From NCBI RefSeq assembly GCF_019925205.1, contig NC_083565.1, forward strand, positions 32,454,241 to 32,518,240: DNA of 64,000 bases. Reading direction: 5' to 3'. Positions 54,786-64,000 of the stretch are shown piece by piece. The position numbers were made by a program, and so were the translations under genes. Below the pieces are notes generated by a model that did not search any database, was not told the origin of the DNA, and saw nothing but the letters and a program-made list of their open reading frames with translations. Origin of the DNA: Metopolophium dirhodum (Eukaryota; Arthropoda; Insecta; Hemiptera; Aphididae). Position 1 is the stretch's first letter. Each line of letters opens with the position of its first letter.

Positions 54786-55112
54786 TTTTAACGATTTTAA
54801 TTAAAATGCACATCATTTCAATAATGATTATGCATTGTAGACGGGTGCGATTTTTTTAAAATTTATTTCGCACCAAAAACTGGGCCAAAAAAGACTATCT
54901 CCTAAAGTATTTTCCACCTAACTGCTGGAATTCGGAAATAAGTATTATCACATTAAAATAGGTTTTAATTTTTTTTTTGTCCGAGTACCTATATTTTGTT
55001 TATGCATTTTTTAGAGCGTATCCTTTTTTCGGGGAGGGTTGTTCGGGCTGAAGAGGAGAAAAAAATAGAAGCCACATCTGTTACTGAAGTCTGCGGATTC
55101 CTATGATTCAGT

Positions 55113-55330
55113 CTTGTTAAGTATTCAAATATTTTTTTGGTAATTCAAATATTTTTTGGAATGTGTATTTTAAATACTTTCAAAATCATTTTTCATTGTA
55201 ATTAATTCCAGAATTCTTGCAAAACTAAGTATATTTTTGTAATATTTTTGTTTCGCGTATATTACAATTTTAAAAATTGATCTCAAAATAATATTTTATT
55301 TTGCAACCAAGAATATTTTTAAGATTTCAT
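55113..55330. mobile_element. Left part of a CAGTCTTGTTAAGTATTC hAT element
   Basis: CAGTCTTGTTAAGTATTCAA matches the left end at 7502. The interior then follows that family, and is interrupted by other sequence. A GAATACTT-rich stretch at 56330-56400 may be its right part, with the MITE at 55517-56042 between. Confidence 0.55.
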
Positions 55331-55516
55331 CAAATACGCAGATGACACGCAATACTTAAAACGCATAATATCTACCTTGCTGAATTTGAACTTCCAATAC
55401 ATTAGGTATGTGACATTTGAAATTATTGAACTAATTTGAAAAACGCTTGTCAAGTCGGAGATCGGCATGTAAACTTTCTTGATTTTTAATTTTTACAAAT
55501 TTATTATCTGATATCC

Positions 55517-56042
55517 CACCCAAGCGGTATAACAATTTGAATCCAGTAAAATGTCGATGTGAACAGCCCTACAAAAAATCATTTTCATTTAGTGAAATAG
55601 ATCTCCGAAACGGACAGAGGATTTTGTTGTTTAGGATCTTGTTAGATTCACATTGGCTAGGAGAAGACAATAAGTGCAGTGAAGGTTTTCAGAACTTATC
55701 TTTAATTCACTACAGAACCTGAAAAAAATCAAACACATTTTATTGGGCGTTTTTTGATGACGTTTTTCAGCTTTACAGATTTATAGTGAATTAACGATTG
55801 GAGATAAAATTCTGAAATAAAAATCTAGCAAAAAATAACTCTTTTTGTAACTGTGAAAAATTAAATAATTTTTTTTAAAAACTTTTAACTCCACATTTTG
55901 TATCTACTTGATAATCCCTTTTTAATGAGTTATCAACCGACTTTCTAGCCATCATAGTTTATGAGAAAAGGTAAAAAACAGAAATTTTGAGACTGTTCAC
56001 GCCGACGTTTTTATGGATTCAAATCGTTATACCGCTTGGGTG
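55517..56042. mobile_element. MITE with about 60-bp inverted ends
   Basis: CACCCAAGCGGTATAACAAT at the left and GTTATACCGCTTGGGTG at the right; the match runs on through TTTGAATCC and TGTGAACAG. TGATATCC and TGATATCA flank it (55509-55516, 56043-56050), a 7-of-8 target duplication. The single internal frame is not coding-like. Confidence 0.85.
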
Positions 56043-56409
56043 TGATATCAAATCTCTCTCATTAATATTTTATATTTAAGCTAACTAAATTACCCACCTG
56101 CTCGTCATTACTGAGTTACATTTTTATTATTTTCCTATTTAACACAAATTCTCGAAGTTTTCAAAATTCAGACTTTTTTCATTTAAATTACCATACTTAC
56201 TTGATTAAAATAAAGTACAAAGAGTAGATTAATTAGGTATTTAATTTTAATATTTATTAATAATTTTAAGTATATACATTTTGTGACAAAGGTAAAAACG
56301 TTCGATTTATAAAATAAAAATATATATAAAAAGAAATTGCAAAGTATACTTAGAATACTTTTAAAATGTATTCATAACTATATTCAAATACAAATGACAC
56401 CAAATATGG

Positions 56410-56780
56410 TTTAAATCCTTACGTTTTTTGAATAGGTACATTTGAAACTGCAGCTATGATTTCATGTTTATAATTATTTAGTATTATGTTAATTTAGTCA
56501 ACGGCAGTAATATCATTATGTGTATATGATTCTTATGACTTGGCCTTACAGCCTAATAATCGTTGTGTTTGTGTATAAGAAACGATGGCGCATCGGTGGA
56601 GAGGTGGCTTTTATAATTATTAATTATTATTATTATCGTAACAAGGTGTTATAATAATTGTTTTAATTGAGACAATCATAGGCGACGAGTGAATAAAATA
56701 CATTAAATTATTATTACGGTTGTATTATGCTTCGCTCAAAAACCCACCGAAATGATGTACCGAGTGATCTATTTAAGTGT
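56410..56780. other. AT-rich, nothing recognised
   Basis: No repeat boundary or exon seen. Confidence 0.5.
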
Positions 56781-56788
56781 CTACACCT

Positions 56789-57125
56789 TAAGTGTTCCAA
56801 ACGGTTGTATATATTTACGTACCACCTAGAGTTTGAAAATGTTCATGCGCCATCCCATCAAATATATATTTTTTTTTTTGATTTTCAAAAACGTATACCC
56901 ACGTTAATTTACATGTATGGAATTTTATTTTATTAGGAACTTCAAAATTATGACAATATAATAGCACAAAATGAAAATTAACGTATGTATAATAATAATA
57001 ATAATTTATATTATTGTTATAATATCATATACGCTAAAATATAATATTTAATGCGAATAATGAATCATTCCAATTTTTTTTTATAAGGGGAGGTTTTTTT
57101 TCGGTTACCACAGGTTGAGCAAACT
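56789..57125. mobile_element. hAT MITE, same family as 36697
   Basis: GTTCCAAACGGTTGTATATA and GTACCACCTAGAGTTTGAAA on the left, TTACCACAGGTTGAGCAAAC on the right. Shares TGTATGGAATTTTATTTTAT with the copies at 36697 and 61240. Confidence 0.6.
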
Positions 57126-57129
57126 CTAG

Positions 57130-57588
57130 TCTATGTTTATTATTTTGAAAAGTCTTAACTTTTTTGAAAATATTCTTTTTTTTAATAATAATATGATATT
57201 AATTGATGGCGATAATTCAATACGACATTTTTGGAAAAAAAAAATATTAAATTAAAAACGTTATATGGTTATTCGACGAAAGAATAAAAATCGTAAAGAT
57301 AAAAATTGTAAAAAAAACGTCGTTATCCCGAAATTACGACAATTTATGTAAAAATAATATATCGTCAAAAAACTTTGAACTTATCGAAATAATGATAGCG
57401 TGACACATCAATGAATCACCGCCTAGCTGGTATTATTACAAACGGTCGATAATATATTATTAATAATCGGAAACAAAAAAATTGATTTACCATAATATAT
57501 TTTTTTACCTATTGTTATTATTGTATTATAATTTATATTCCGCCGCGCGTTGAAAGACAAACAGTTTGTCGCCGAAACGTTCAATATA
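57130..57588. other. AT-rich, nothing recognised
   Basis: Short frames only; no known motif. Confidence 0.5.
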
Positions 57589-58265
57589 TAGGGTGAACAG
57601 GAAGTCCCGGCAAATGAAATGACTTTTGTTTTGATACTTTAAAATTTTTTTATTGTATATATGACGTAATTGATTGACTCGTGGACTTCACGCATAATAT
57701 TAAACATTTTAATGCCGAAAGAAATTTTTAAATCTGGTTTTTAGGAAAACTGATTACAAAAAAAAGTCAAGTGGTTTATTTTTAATGAATTTTTAAATGT
57801 CAAATTTTTGCGAAATAAGATTTATTTATTTGAAAAGTTCCTATTAAAAAATGTTCATAAAATATTTTTAAAAACGTTTATACTTTTTGAATTTAAACTG
57901 AGTTTTACGCGACTGGATCAACTTTACAATATAACGAAAATAATAAGGTTTCAAAAAATTGTAAAAAGTAAACTAAATGACTTATGAATAATAATTGTTT
58001 AAACATTCATAATTTTTCTGAAAACCACCGACAAATAGGCTCAAAAAAAAAATTAATATCAGAATTAAAATTTTTCATTTTCAGTATTGTTAAGAAATAA
58101 AAATGTTATTGTATGTCATTAATGTAATATTGTCGCGTACTATAGTGGCGCTTGCATCTTTAAAGGATACGAACAAAAAAAAAAAAATTAAAAAATATTC
58201 ATTTGAACAAAATTTATTTCGTATTATTAGTCGTCAGCGGTCTTCCACCCTCTTGTTACACCCTG
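57589..58265. mobile_element. Diverged relative of the palindromic element
   Basis: Begins TAGGGTGAACAGG and then AAATGAAATGACTTTTGTTT, matching the first 50 bp of 51439-52195; ends TGTTACACCCTG. Its arms are only weakly complementary now, giving an old copy for comparison. Confidence 0.65.
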
Positions 58266-58299
58266 TATTGTTGTCTCGTTGATTTTTTTTTTTTTTTTT

Positions 58300-58680
58300 T
58301 GTCTCGTATTTATCACCGCGTAGGTCTCGGCGGGGCCATTAAAAATCACGGCGGTGCTTATTGCCAAGTTTAGCCCCCACAGCCGCGTTTATCACTGGGA
58401 ATTGTCTCGCACTGCAAACGCTGCCACGCGATAACGCCCGCATGGTTTTATTGCCGCCGCCCATCCCACCCACCCCCGACTGCACCCTGCACCCCCTCCG
58501 GCGCTTTCGCCCACCGGCTCGTCCGAATTATCTCCCACGGTCAGGTAGTCATCGGTCTGTAGATACTACAATATTATAACATACAAATTACAAACGCGCT
58601 CGTGTCGTGCACTCTACAACCACTGCGAAATTGCCCGTCAACGACGTGGAGAGCACGGGATCTTATCGCGATCTTAATAT
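58300..58680. promoter_or_regulatory. GC-rich patch, candidate exon/promoter
   Basis: A minus-strand frame from a possible acceptor at 58563 gives TDDYLTVGDNSDEPVGESAG, and a plus-strand frame (58361-58579) is also open. Neither has a known domain. The patch could be a promoter or first exon of nvy or of a neighbour. Confidence 0.25.
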
Positions 58681-58745
58681 GGTTATGAGATCAAAAGTTT
58701 AGCCGCGGTTGAGCACGCAGGGTGGGTAGTAGTCGGTAGTTGCTT

Positions 58746-58775
58746 TGAAACCCCTCCCCTCCCCTCCCCTCCCCA
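58746..58775. repeat. (CCCCT)n minisatellite
   Basis: Five tandem CCCCT units, G-rich on the minus strand and able in principle to form a quadruplex. Confidence 0.8.
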
Positions 58776-59090
58776 CAAACGATAATATAGTATTGTATTC
58801 ATACCATTTCCCAGTATCGAAAATTATACCTACATATACTTATCGTCGTTGTAGGATAGGCAGGACAAAATAACACGTTTTGACGTAATTCTACGATGGC
58901 AATAGTTCGTTTTACAGCTGATGCAGCAGAATTGATATGTATATATATTTTTTTTAAATCCCTGCCATTGTTTTCAATGCCATGTTTTGTATTGTAACCA
59001 CACAATTAGAAGACTGAGCACGATTAGAATTATAGATAGGTACCCTGCACCCAAATATATATTTCGAAATTGGGTGCCTGAAGAGAATTG

Positions 59091-59527
59091 CAGTCTTGGG
59101 TAGTAGTCTGAATAGAGCGTTCCAAATACATTATTCGGAATACTTTTCAAGTATTTTTAGAGTATTTTTAAAAGTATTTCATTCGTATAAAAAAATACCT
59201 ATTATTTACAATAATAATTGTTTCCTTGTTTTTCTGGACATTTTTACAATATTATACACATTTTAAATTTTTGTTAAATCAAGTATCAACAACTTAAATT
59301 ATATTATATTTAGAATTATTAAAATATCTATGTTGGAAAAAGTATCACTGGTTTAATATTCATAACAGAAATTAAACAATATTTGGAATACTATCGAAGT
59401 ATTTTAAATACTTTATTCGGAATACTATTTGTATGAAGTATTTGAATACATATTCTGAATACTATTTTCCATAAGTATTCGAGTATTTATTCCAAATACT
59501 TTTTAAAAAGTATTTTACCCAAGTCTG
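59091..59527. mobile_element. hAT MITE with perfect 8-bp target duplication
   Basis: CAGTCTTGGGTAGTA at the left and AGTATTTTACCCAAGTCTG at the right. GAGAATTG flanks both ends exactly (59083-59090, 59528-59535). The interior is GAATACTT/AAGTATTC-rich, as in 10842-11265. Confidence 0.92.
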
Positions 59528-59539
59528 GAGAATTGTATA

Positions 59540-60345
59540 TAGGGAATGCGAAATATTGGAAGGAAAAACAATTGAGGGATATCATTCCCCCGAAATAAAC
59601 GGTTTCCCAATAATCTTTCCGAACCATCGGATTCATGCAGTTGAGAGAATGTGCATGGAAATGTAGTATTAGCTGAAAATATAATATATTTATCAAATGT
59701 TTTCAACTCTCACTCGAATGCCGGAAACACTGTAATGGGAAAAACCTTTCAGACGTATATAGAACACGCGCAACCATCAGAGGAAAAAATATGTGCGATG
59801 TTCAGATTAGTTTATCATCATAGGGTTCGTTAAATTGTAGTACTCGACTTACTCAGAACGTATCTATCTATAAAACCCTTATCAGTTATCATACATAATT
59901 ACATCGCGGGGTCCTTTAACATTTAATTTTTAGCCAACAAGGCGGAGTGACCTAAACTTCAATGTTTTTCACGACAATTATATTATAATTATATGATTAT
60001 AATTTCTGTTATTGACAATAATCATTGTTAAAACGCAAAATATATTTTACTTTGATCAATAAAAAAATTAAAAATAGAACTATTATTTATCATATTATTG
60101 ACTATGACCAGCGATTGCAATGGCACTAACAGATATAATGTACCAAATTACTGACCACCTAATGGAAAAAAATGTTTCCGGACGGAGCGGAAAAATAATT
60201 AACGATTTTGGACGGTACAAGTGTACGGACTTGCACTTCCGCGATTACGTGAACTTGTACCTATATTATGATTGTTATTATATTTTACTTGAATAAGTTT
60301 ATTACCTAATTTAAACGTGATAATATAGAACTCTAACCGATAGAC
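59540..60345. other. AT-rich, nothing recognised
   Basis: Short overlapping frames at 59487-59833 lack known motifs; no repeat boundary seen. Confidence 0.45.
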
Positions 60346-60349
60346 GGTA

Positions 60350-60490
60350 GACTGCATGTGTCCCTAAAGAGGTGTTCAATCAGGAATCTTGAGATTCATG
60401 GTGAAAATCGAAACTTTTTTTATGTTTATAAATGGTCAGATCAGGTACAACCATGCATAAAGAAACTTAAAATCAAAATATGTATGTGTG
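60350..60490 (+). mobile_element. Helitron interior fragment
   Basis: GGTGTTCAATCAGGAATCTT, GAGATTCATGGTGAAAAT and AGATCAGGTACAACCATGC match Helitron interior text at 7300-7450. Ends not found. Confidence 0.5.
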
Positions 60491-60499
60491 TAGCTTATA

Positions 60500-61235
60500 T
60501 ACTCAAAAACCAATCAATCGAACTCGGCAAGAATCTAAGAGATCGTTTTCAGAGATGTCAGAAAGGTTTAGATAGTAAATAATTTAAACTACGCTAAAAA
60601 TATAGCAAATACAATTCACGACTTGTGGATGACCATCTAGGTAGAATCGTTTCACAAAGGTAGGTACACTGACGCCAATAATACCTAAAATATAGCGTAT
60701 AAACATTACTATATAATATAATTTGCCACAAAAAAAAAATTGCACACTGACGAAGCCGCGTGAAGTTCAGAAAACGTATGTACATACGATTGACATCCAA
60801 TATTAGAAATGGAGAACTACGATACAGGCGAAGTAAAGAATGGTTGACGCGAATCAAAAAATTGTGATGATACCTATCTACATTTTTTCATGTTTTCATG
60901 TTTTGCTATGGTTGCCGTTTGCTGCGAGCCGACCTCGATAGGTTTTCTGATTGGTCATTGGTGCACTGGGTTTGTCACTTAATATTTCTAAGTGAAACTG
61001 TTTTTACATTTGCCAGGATCTAATCTCCGGTGGTTCAAAATTCTGCGCGTAACTGTTGATAGTGCGATGCGTAGATCTTGGTCTTAAGTTCACCACCACC
61101 AAACTTGTGCCTAAACGACACATTCAACATTTAATATGCTGCAAGGCGTTTAAATCGTTAGGCTTTAATATTATTAGATTGGCTAGTGGACAAAATCCAA
61201 GCGAGCCTGTTCGAGTTTGCTCATCGTAGAAGCAT
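60500..61235. other. Nothing recognised
   Basis: Mixed-composition sequence without a supported exon or repeat. Confidence 0.4.
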
Positions 61236-61239
61236 ACGT

Positions 61240-61425
61240 TATTTTTTACATGTGTGGAATTTTATTTTATTAGGGACTTAAAAATTATGACAGTGAAAGC
61301 ACTATGAATGCACACAAAAAGAAAATGAAATGTGTACAATCATAATTTATATTATTATTATCGATATCGAATAAACCAAATAATGTTTAATCCATTCCAA
61401 TTTCGTGCAGGTTGAGAAACGCTGG
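61240..61425. mobile_element. Right part of a hAT MITE (36697 family)
   Basis: TGTGTGGAATTTTATTTTAT, TTAGGGACTTAAAAATTATG and CAGGTTGAGAAACGCTGGG match the other copies. Left end lost. Confidence 0.55.
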
Positions 61426-62049
61426 GTTATGCTATAGTGATCGCTTCTGTATTTATTGAAATGCGAATATCGGAAAATCCTTTCTTATTGCACATCTAGA
61501 TCATTATCGAAGAACAACAGCTATTCCAAATGTCAAGTCGGTACGTTTTGTAGTTTTTGAGACACAGCGATGAACGAGTGAGTGGTATTTGGTTACTATA
61601 CCTATATATACATAATTTATACAGATAACATAGATACAAACTAACCAATTGGATGTGGAGAACTACTATAATATATGGGCTGGAGGTGAAGGCGATGTTG
61701 AAAAAAACTATTACGACCGTGATAATGCGACACTTCCCTATATCTATTTTGTCACGATCAGAACTGTGTGCATATATATAATATAATATTGTGTTTTTGC
61801 ACTCGCGTAGCGTATTCGGGGAGGGCAGTGCGAGACGATAGTTTTTCAAAACATTTATTTTATTATACGTTAACGTAATCGGTGTGAACAAAGCTGTACA
61901 CTTATATCGTATAAAATTGCGGAGTGAAAAAGAATAGAATAGAATATTATAACAATGTCGTATACACACGGCGGCGGCGTAAAAACAATATGATAATATA
62001 TTATGTACACGAGCTGCTGCTGCTGTAACGTCATCTATCAAGATTAAAC

Positions 62050-62400
62050 ACGTCTCGTTGGAGGTGCAGGCGTAGTGGTGAGGGTGGAGGAAATTCCGCG
62101 GCGGAGGCGGTGGTTGGGATTTTTTTTTGAGGGGGGGGGGGAGTACTTGGTGTGTATTTAATATTTGGAACTCGACGGTTTGTCGAGTGTCATCTAAATA
62201 GCGAATTGATTATTCGCCAAGCAGAGCTGCACTGCAGACCCTCTGGCGCCAGGCCAGCCGCCACCCACCTCCATCATGGAGGTCCCGCGATGTATTATAT
62301 GGCCGACGACGATCGTGCAGTGTGCACAGCTGAACTTTTTCAATTTATTTCCAAGCACGCCGCCGCCGCCGCCGCGGAATTCGGTTAATTAATATATACG
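62050..62400. other. GC-rich patch with short frame
   Basis: A + frame at 62152-62388 ends MADDDRAVCTAELFQFISKH and a poly-Ala from a GCC repeat. A run of G lies at 62131-62141. There is no family match or splice evidence, so a gene is not called. Confidence 0.25.
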
Positions 62401-63410
62401 ACGTTTTTTTTTTTTGTTCGTTGCTTCCTATTTTGTCTTATTGAAAATTAAAAAACAATTCCGAAACCAATAATACTGATTTCGAAACCGCCGAAAAATC
62501 GCGTCCTGGAAGTCCACAACCGGAATGTTATAATATAGTATAATATTTGCATAACTACGTCGGCTTGGATATCCCTTCGAATAATAATTCTCGACGTTAT
62601 GCCGTCCGCACAGATATCGTTTTATTGACGCAACGTTTGTAATTATTTTTACTCTCGCCTCGAATAAAATATATTATTATTCTAATGACAACAATAAAAT
62701 ATGAGAGAGAAAAAATTAAATACGAAATTGAAAACCGGCGGTTGCGTTTTTACGAAAGAAAATAATACGTAGGGCGCCGCGTGGCGAAATTGTTCTCCAT
62801 ACAAATATAACATGTCCGCAACAATAATAATTTTATTATTATTATTTCACTCTGTGTTTAGAACTGTCGTGTTACTCGCCACATTAAATGATATCGTTTG
62901 GGTAAACTATTACACTACCCATTCATCAATAACCACATTTAATAGTGAACACCCAACCGTCGGCTGAAAATATTCGACCATTCAATAATTGTGGTAACTA
63001 CGTGTTAACCACACGCGGAATATGCGGAAATAGTATAAATGTGCAATAGCGCCTTCACCGTGCGCAGTTTACAGCCTACACGCGTCGTAACCTAAACTAC
63101 CCCTCCCGTCATATTTATGTTTTAATATTAAAATTTATATTAATGCGTTTTATACCGTAAATATATTGCAAGTCGCCGGAGCATCGAGGGGTTTCGTGAA
63201 GTATAACACCTGCAGAAGCATCGGGATGGATCAAAAAAACCAAATCAAATGGTCGACACGCTGGCTCAAAAAAAAAAAACGGTGGATGTTTTCGGTGGAC
63301 TTCCGACTGTAGTCAATTTTTCATAAAAAAAACGTCTCTTCGGTCTTCCTGATTAAATTTTTTTAAGGAAATTTATAAACGACCAATATGGCAATATAAT
63401 GTTGCAGGAT
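62401..63410. other. AT-rich, nothing recognised
   Basis: No exon or repeat boundary could be supported; a short palindromic stretch is possible at 62935-62960. Confidence 0.45.
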
Positions 63411-63413
63411 TAG

Positions 63414-63620
63414 TTAAATAACCATTTTAACGTTCAAACGTCTATCAGTAGCTTCGGCGTGGTTATTTGTACTGTTTTGATTTGTGAACATCCTTTGATA
63501 TACATTCCAGATTTCTAGAGGAAATTGTGGTGATCGACGACCCATTTTTCTTCTTATATAATATTCTTCGGACCATTCGAGTAACGGAACAATTTCGTCA
63601 GATAACTCATCAGCAAACAA
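63414..63620 (-). pseudogene. MULE transposase C-terminal fossil
   Basis: A 68-codon frame contains EEYYIRRKMGRRSPQFPLEI followed by WNVYQRMFTNQNSTNNHAEA. Mutator-like transposases conserve this EDTYIGR...PPQFPIELWNVYERT...RTNNHAE stretch. It is related to the fossil at 26439-26780, but from a different subfamily by its residues. The frame lacks the catalytic core and is cut at both sides. Confidence 0.8.
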
Positions 63621-63700
63621 TACTCTGTTGCAACGTCGGTTTAATCGGTACTAAATAATGCTAGTGAAATTATCGCTAGTTCAACTACTTAATTATTACT

Positions 63701-64000
63701 AGTGGTTTTATAATGGTGTTATAATCTTTTAGCAAATTGGATCAAGGTGGTACGTCAGAGAGGTCATTTTTCGATTTTCTCAACAGTCATTTAATGGGAA
63801 AAAAAACCACTGACAAATTATGAAAAACTGCTAAAAATTGGATTTTAATTTCTAACGACTTGTATATCACCATAGAAACGAACAAAATAAAAAAATTGTA
63901 ATTTTTAAATATTAATTCAACTTATAGTCTATAATAAATAATAAAATAATATAAAATATCCAGACTGACAACCGTCTCCGCTCGATATCGTTTTTCTTGT
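63701..64000 (-). repeat. Interspersed repeat family A, reverse copy cut by window end
   Basis: GGATCAAGGTGGTACGTCAG, TTTTTCGATTTTCTCAACAG, CACCATAGAAACGAACAAA and ACCGTCTCCGCTC match the copy at 6290-6785 in order. The signature end lies beyond 64000. Confidence 0.75.

Noticed and set aside
61496..62041. 181-codon minus frame as a gene
   Set aside because: AT-rich, Ile/Tyr-rich composition, no known domain, no splice context; likely chance.

Overview
This window is eukaryotic nuclear DNA, most likely from an aphid or a close hemipteran relative. It is strongly AT-rich, has long introns, carries a (TTAGG)n insect-type telomere-like tract, and is packed with small DNA transposons, Helitrons and MITEs. 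The species cannot be fixed from the sequence alone, and the aphid call is an inference from repeat style.

The only protein-coding gene I can defend is on the minus strand: the insect orthologue of the MTG/ETO (RUNX1T1/CBFA2T) transcriptional co-repressors, nervy (nvy). Six exons (38813-38691, 35944-35811, 34822-34676, 22517-22056, 18553-18373, 5838-5657) join with matching splice phases into one uninterrupted frame of about 409 codons. In order they encode a Ser-rich leader, the NHR1/TAFH domain (split over two exons), a Pro/Asn/His-rich linker, the NHR2 oligomerisation helix and the NHR3 helix. The NHR4/MYND zinc finger should follow but I found no exon for it at 1-5656, so the 3' end probably lies left of the window. 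The start codon exon is also missing; it lies right of 38813. GC-rich patches at 40.3-40.96, 46.7-47.1, 48.8-49.26, 58.3-58.7 and 62.05-62.4 kb are candidate promoter/5' UTR sites, none proven.

Layout. 1-5.6 kb: intron with a terminal-motif DNA element holding a nested retroelement tail, and a tandem duplication. 5.9-10.3 kb: a run of Helitrons placed tail-to-head, one interrupted by a hAT element (8-bp target duplication) that itself carries a tRNA-related SINE. 10.8-17.6 kb: hAT MITEs, a composite element, and a four-unit tandem array with CT-rich tails. 19-22 kb: small tandem duplications, including an element end 27 bp from the 22.06-kb splice donor. 25.8-28.1 kb: MULE transposase remnant, telomere-like repeat, GC-rich patch, Helitron end. 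28.5-31 kb: six-unit tandem array with 400-490-bp units. 31.5-32.7 kb: pogo/Tigger transposase remnant nested in another element. 36-38.3 kb: hAT elements between nvy exons. Right of 38.8 kb: a complete short pogo element, an inverted pair of elements built from a repeated motif, an almost perfect 757-bp palindrome (51439-52195), several hAT MITEs with readable target-site duplications, two hAT transposase C-terminal fossils and a second MULE fossil.

No tRNA, rRNA or CRISPR array was recognised. Nearly all other open frames lie in repeats or simple sequence and look non-coding.
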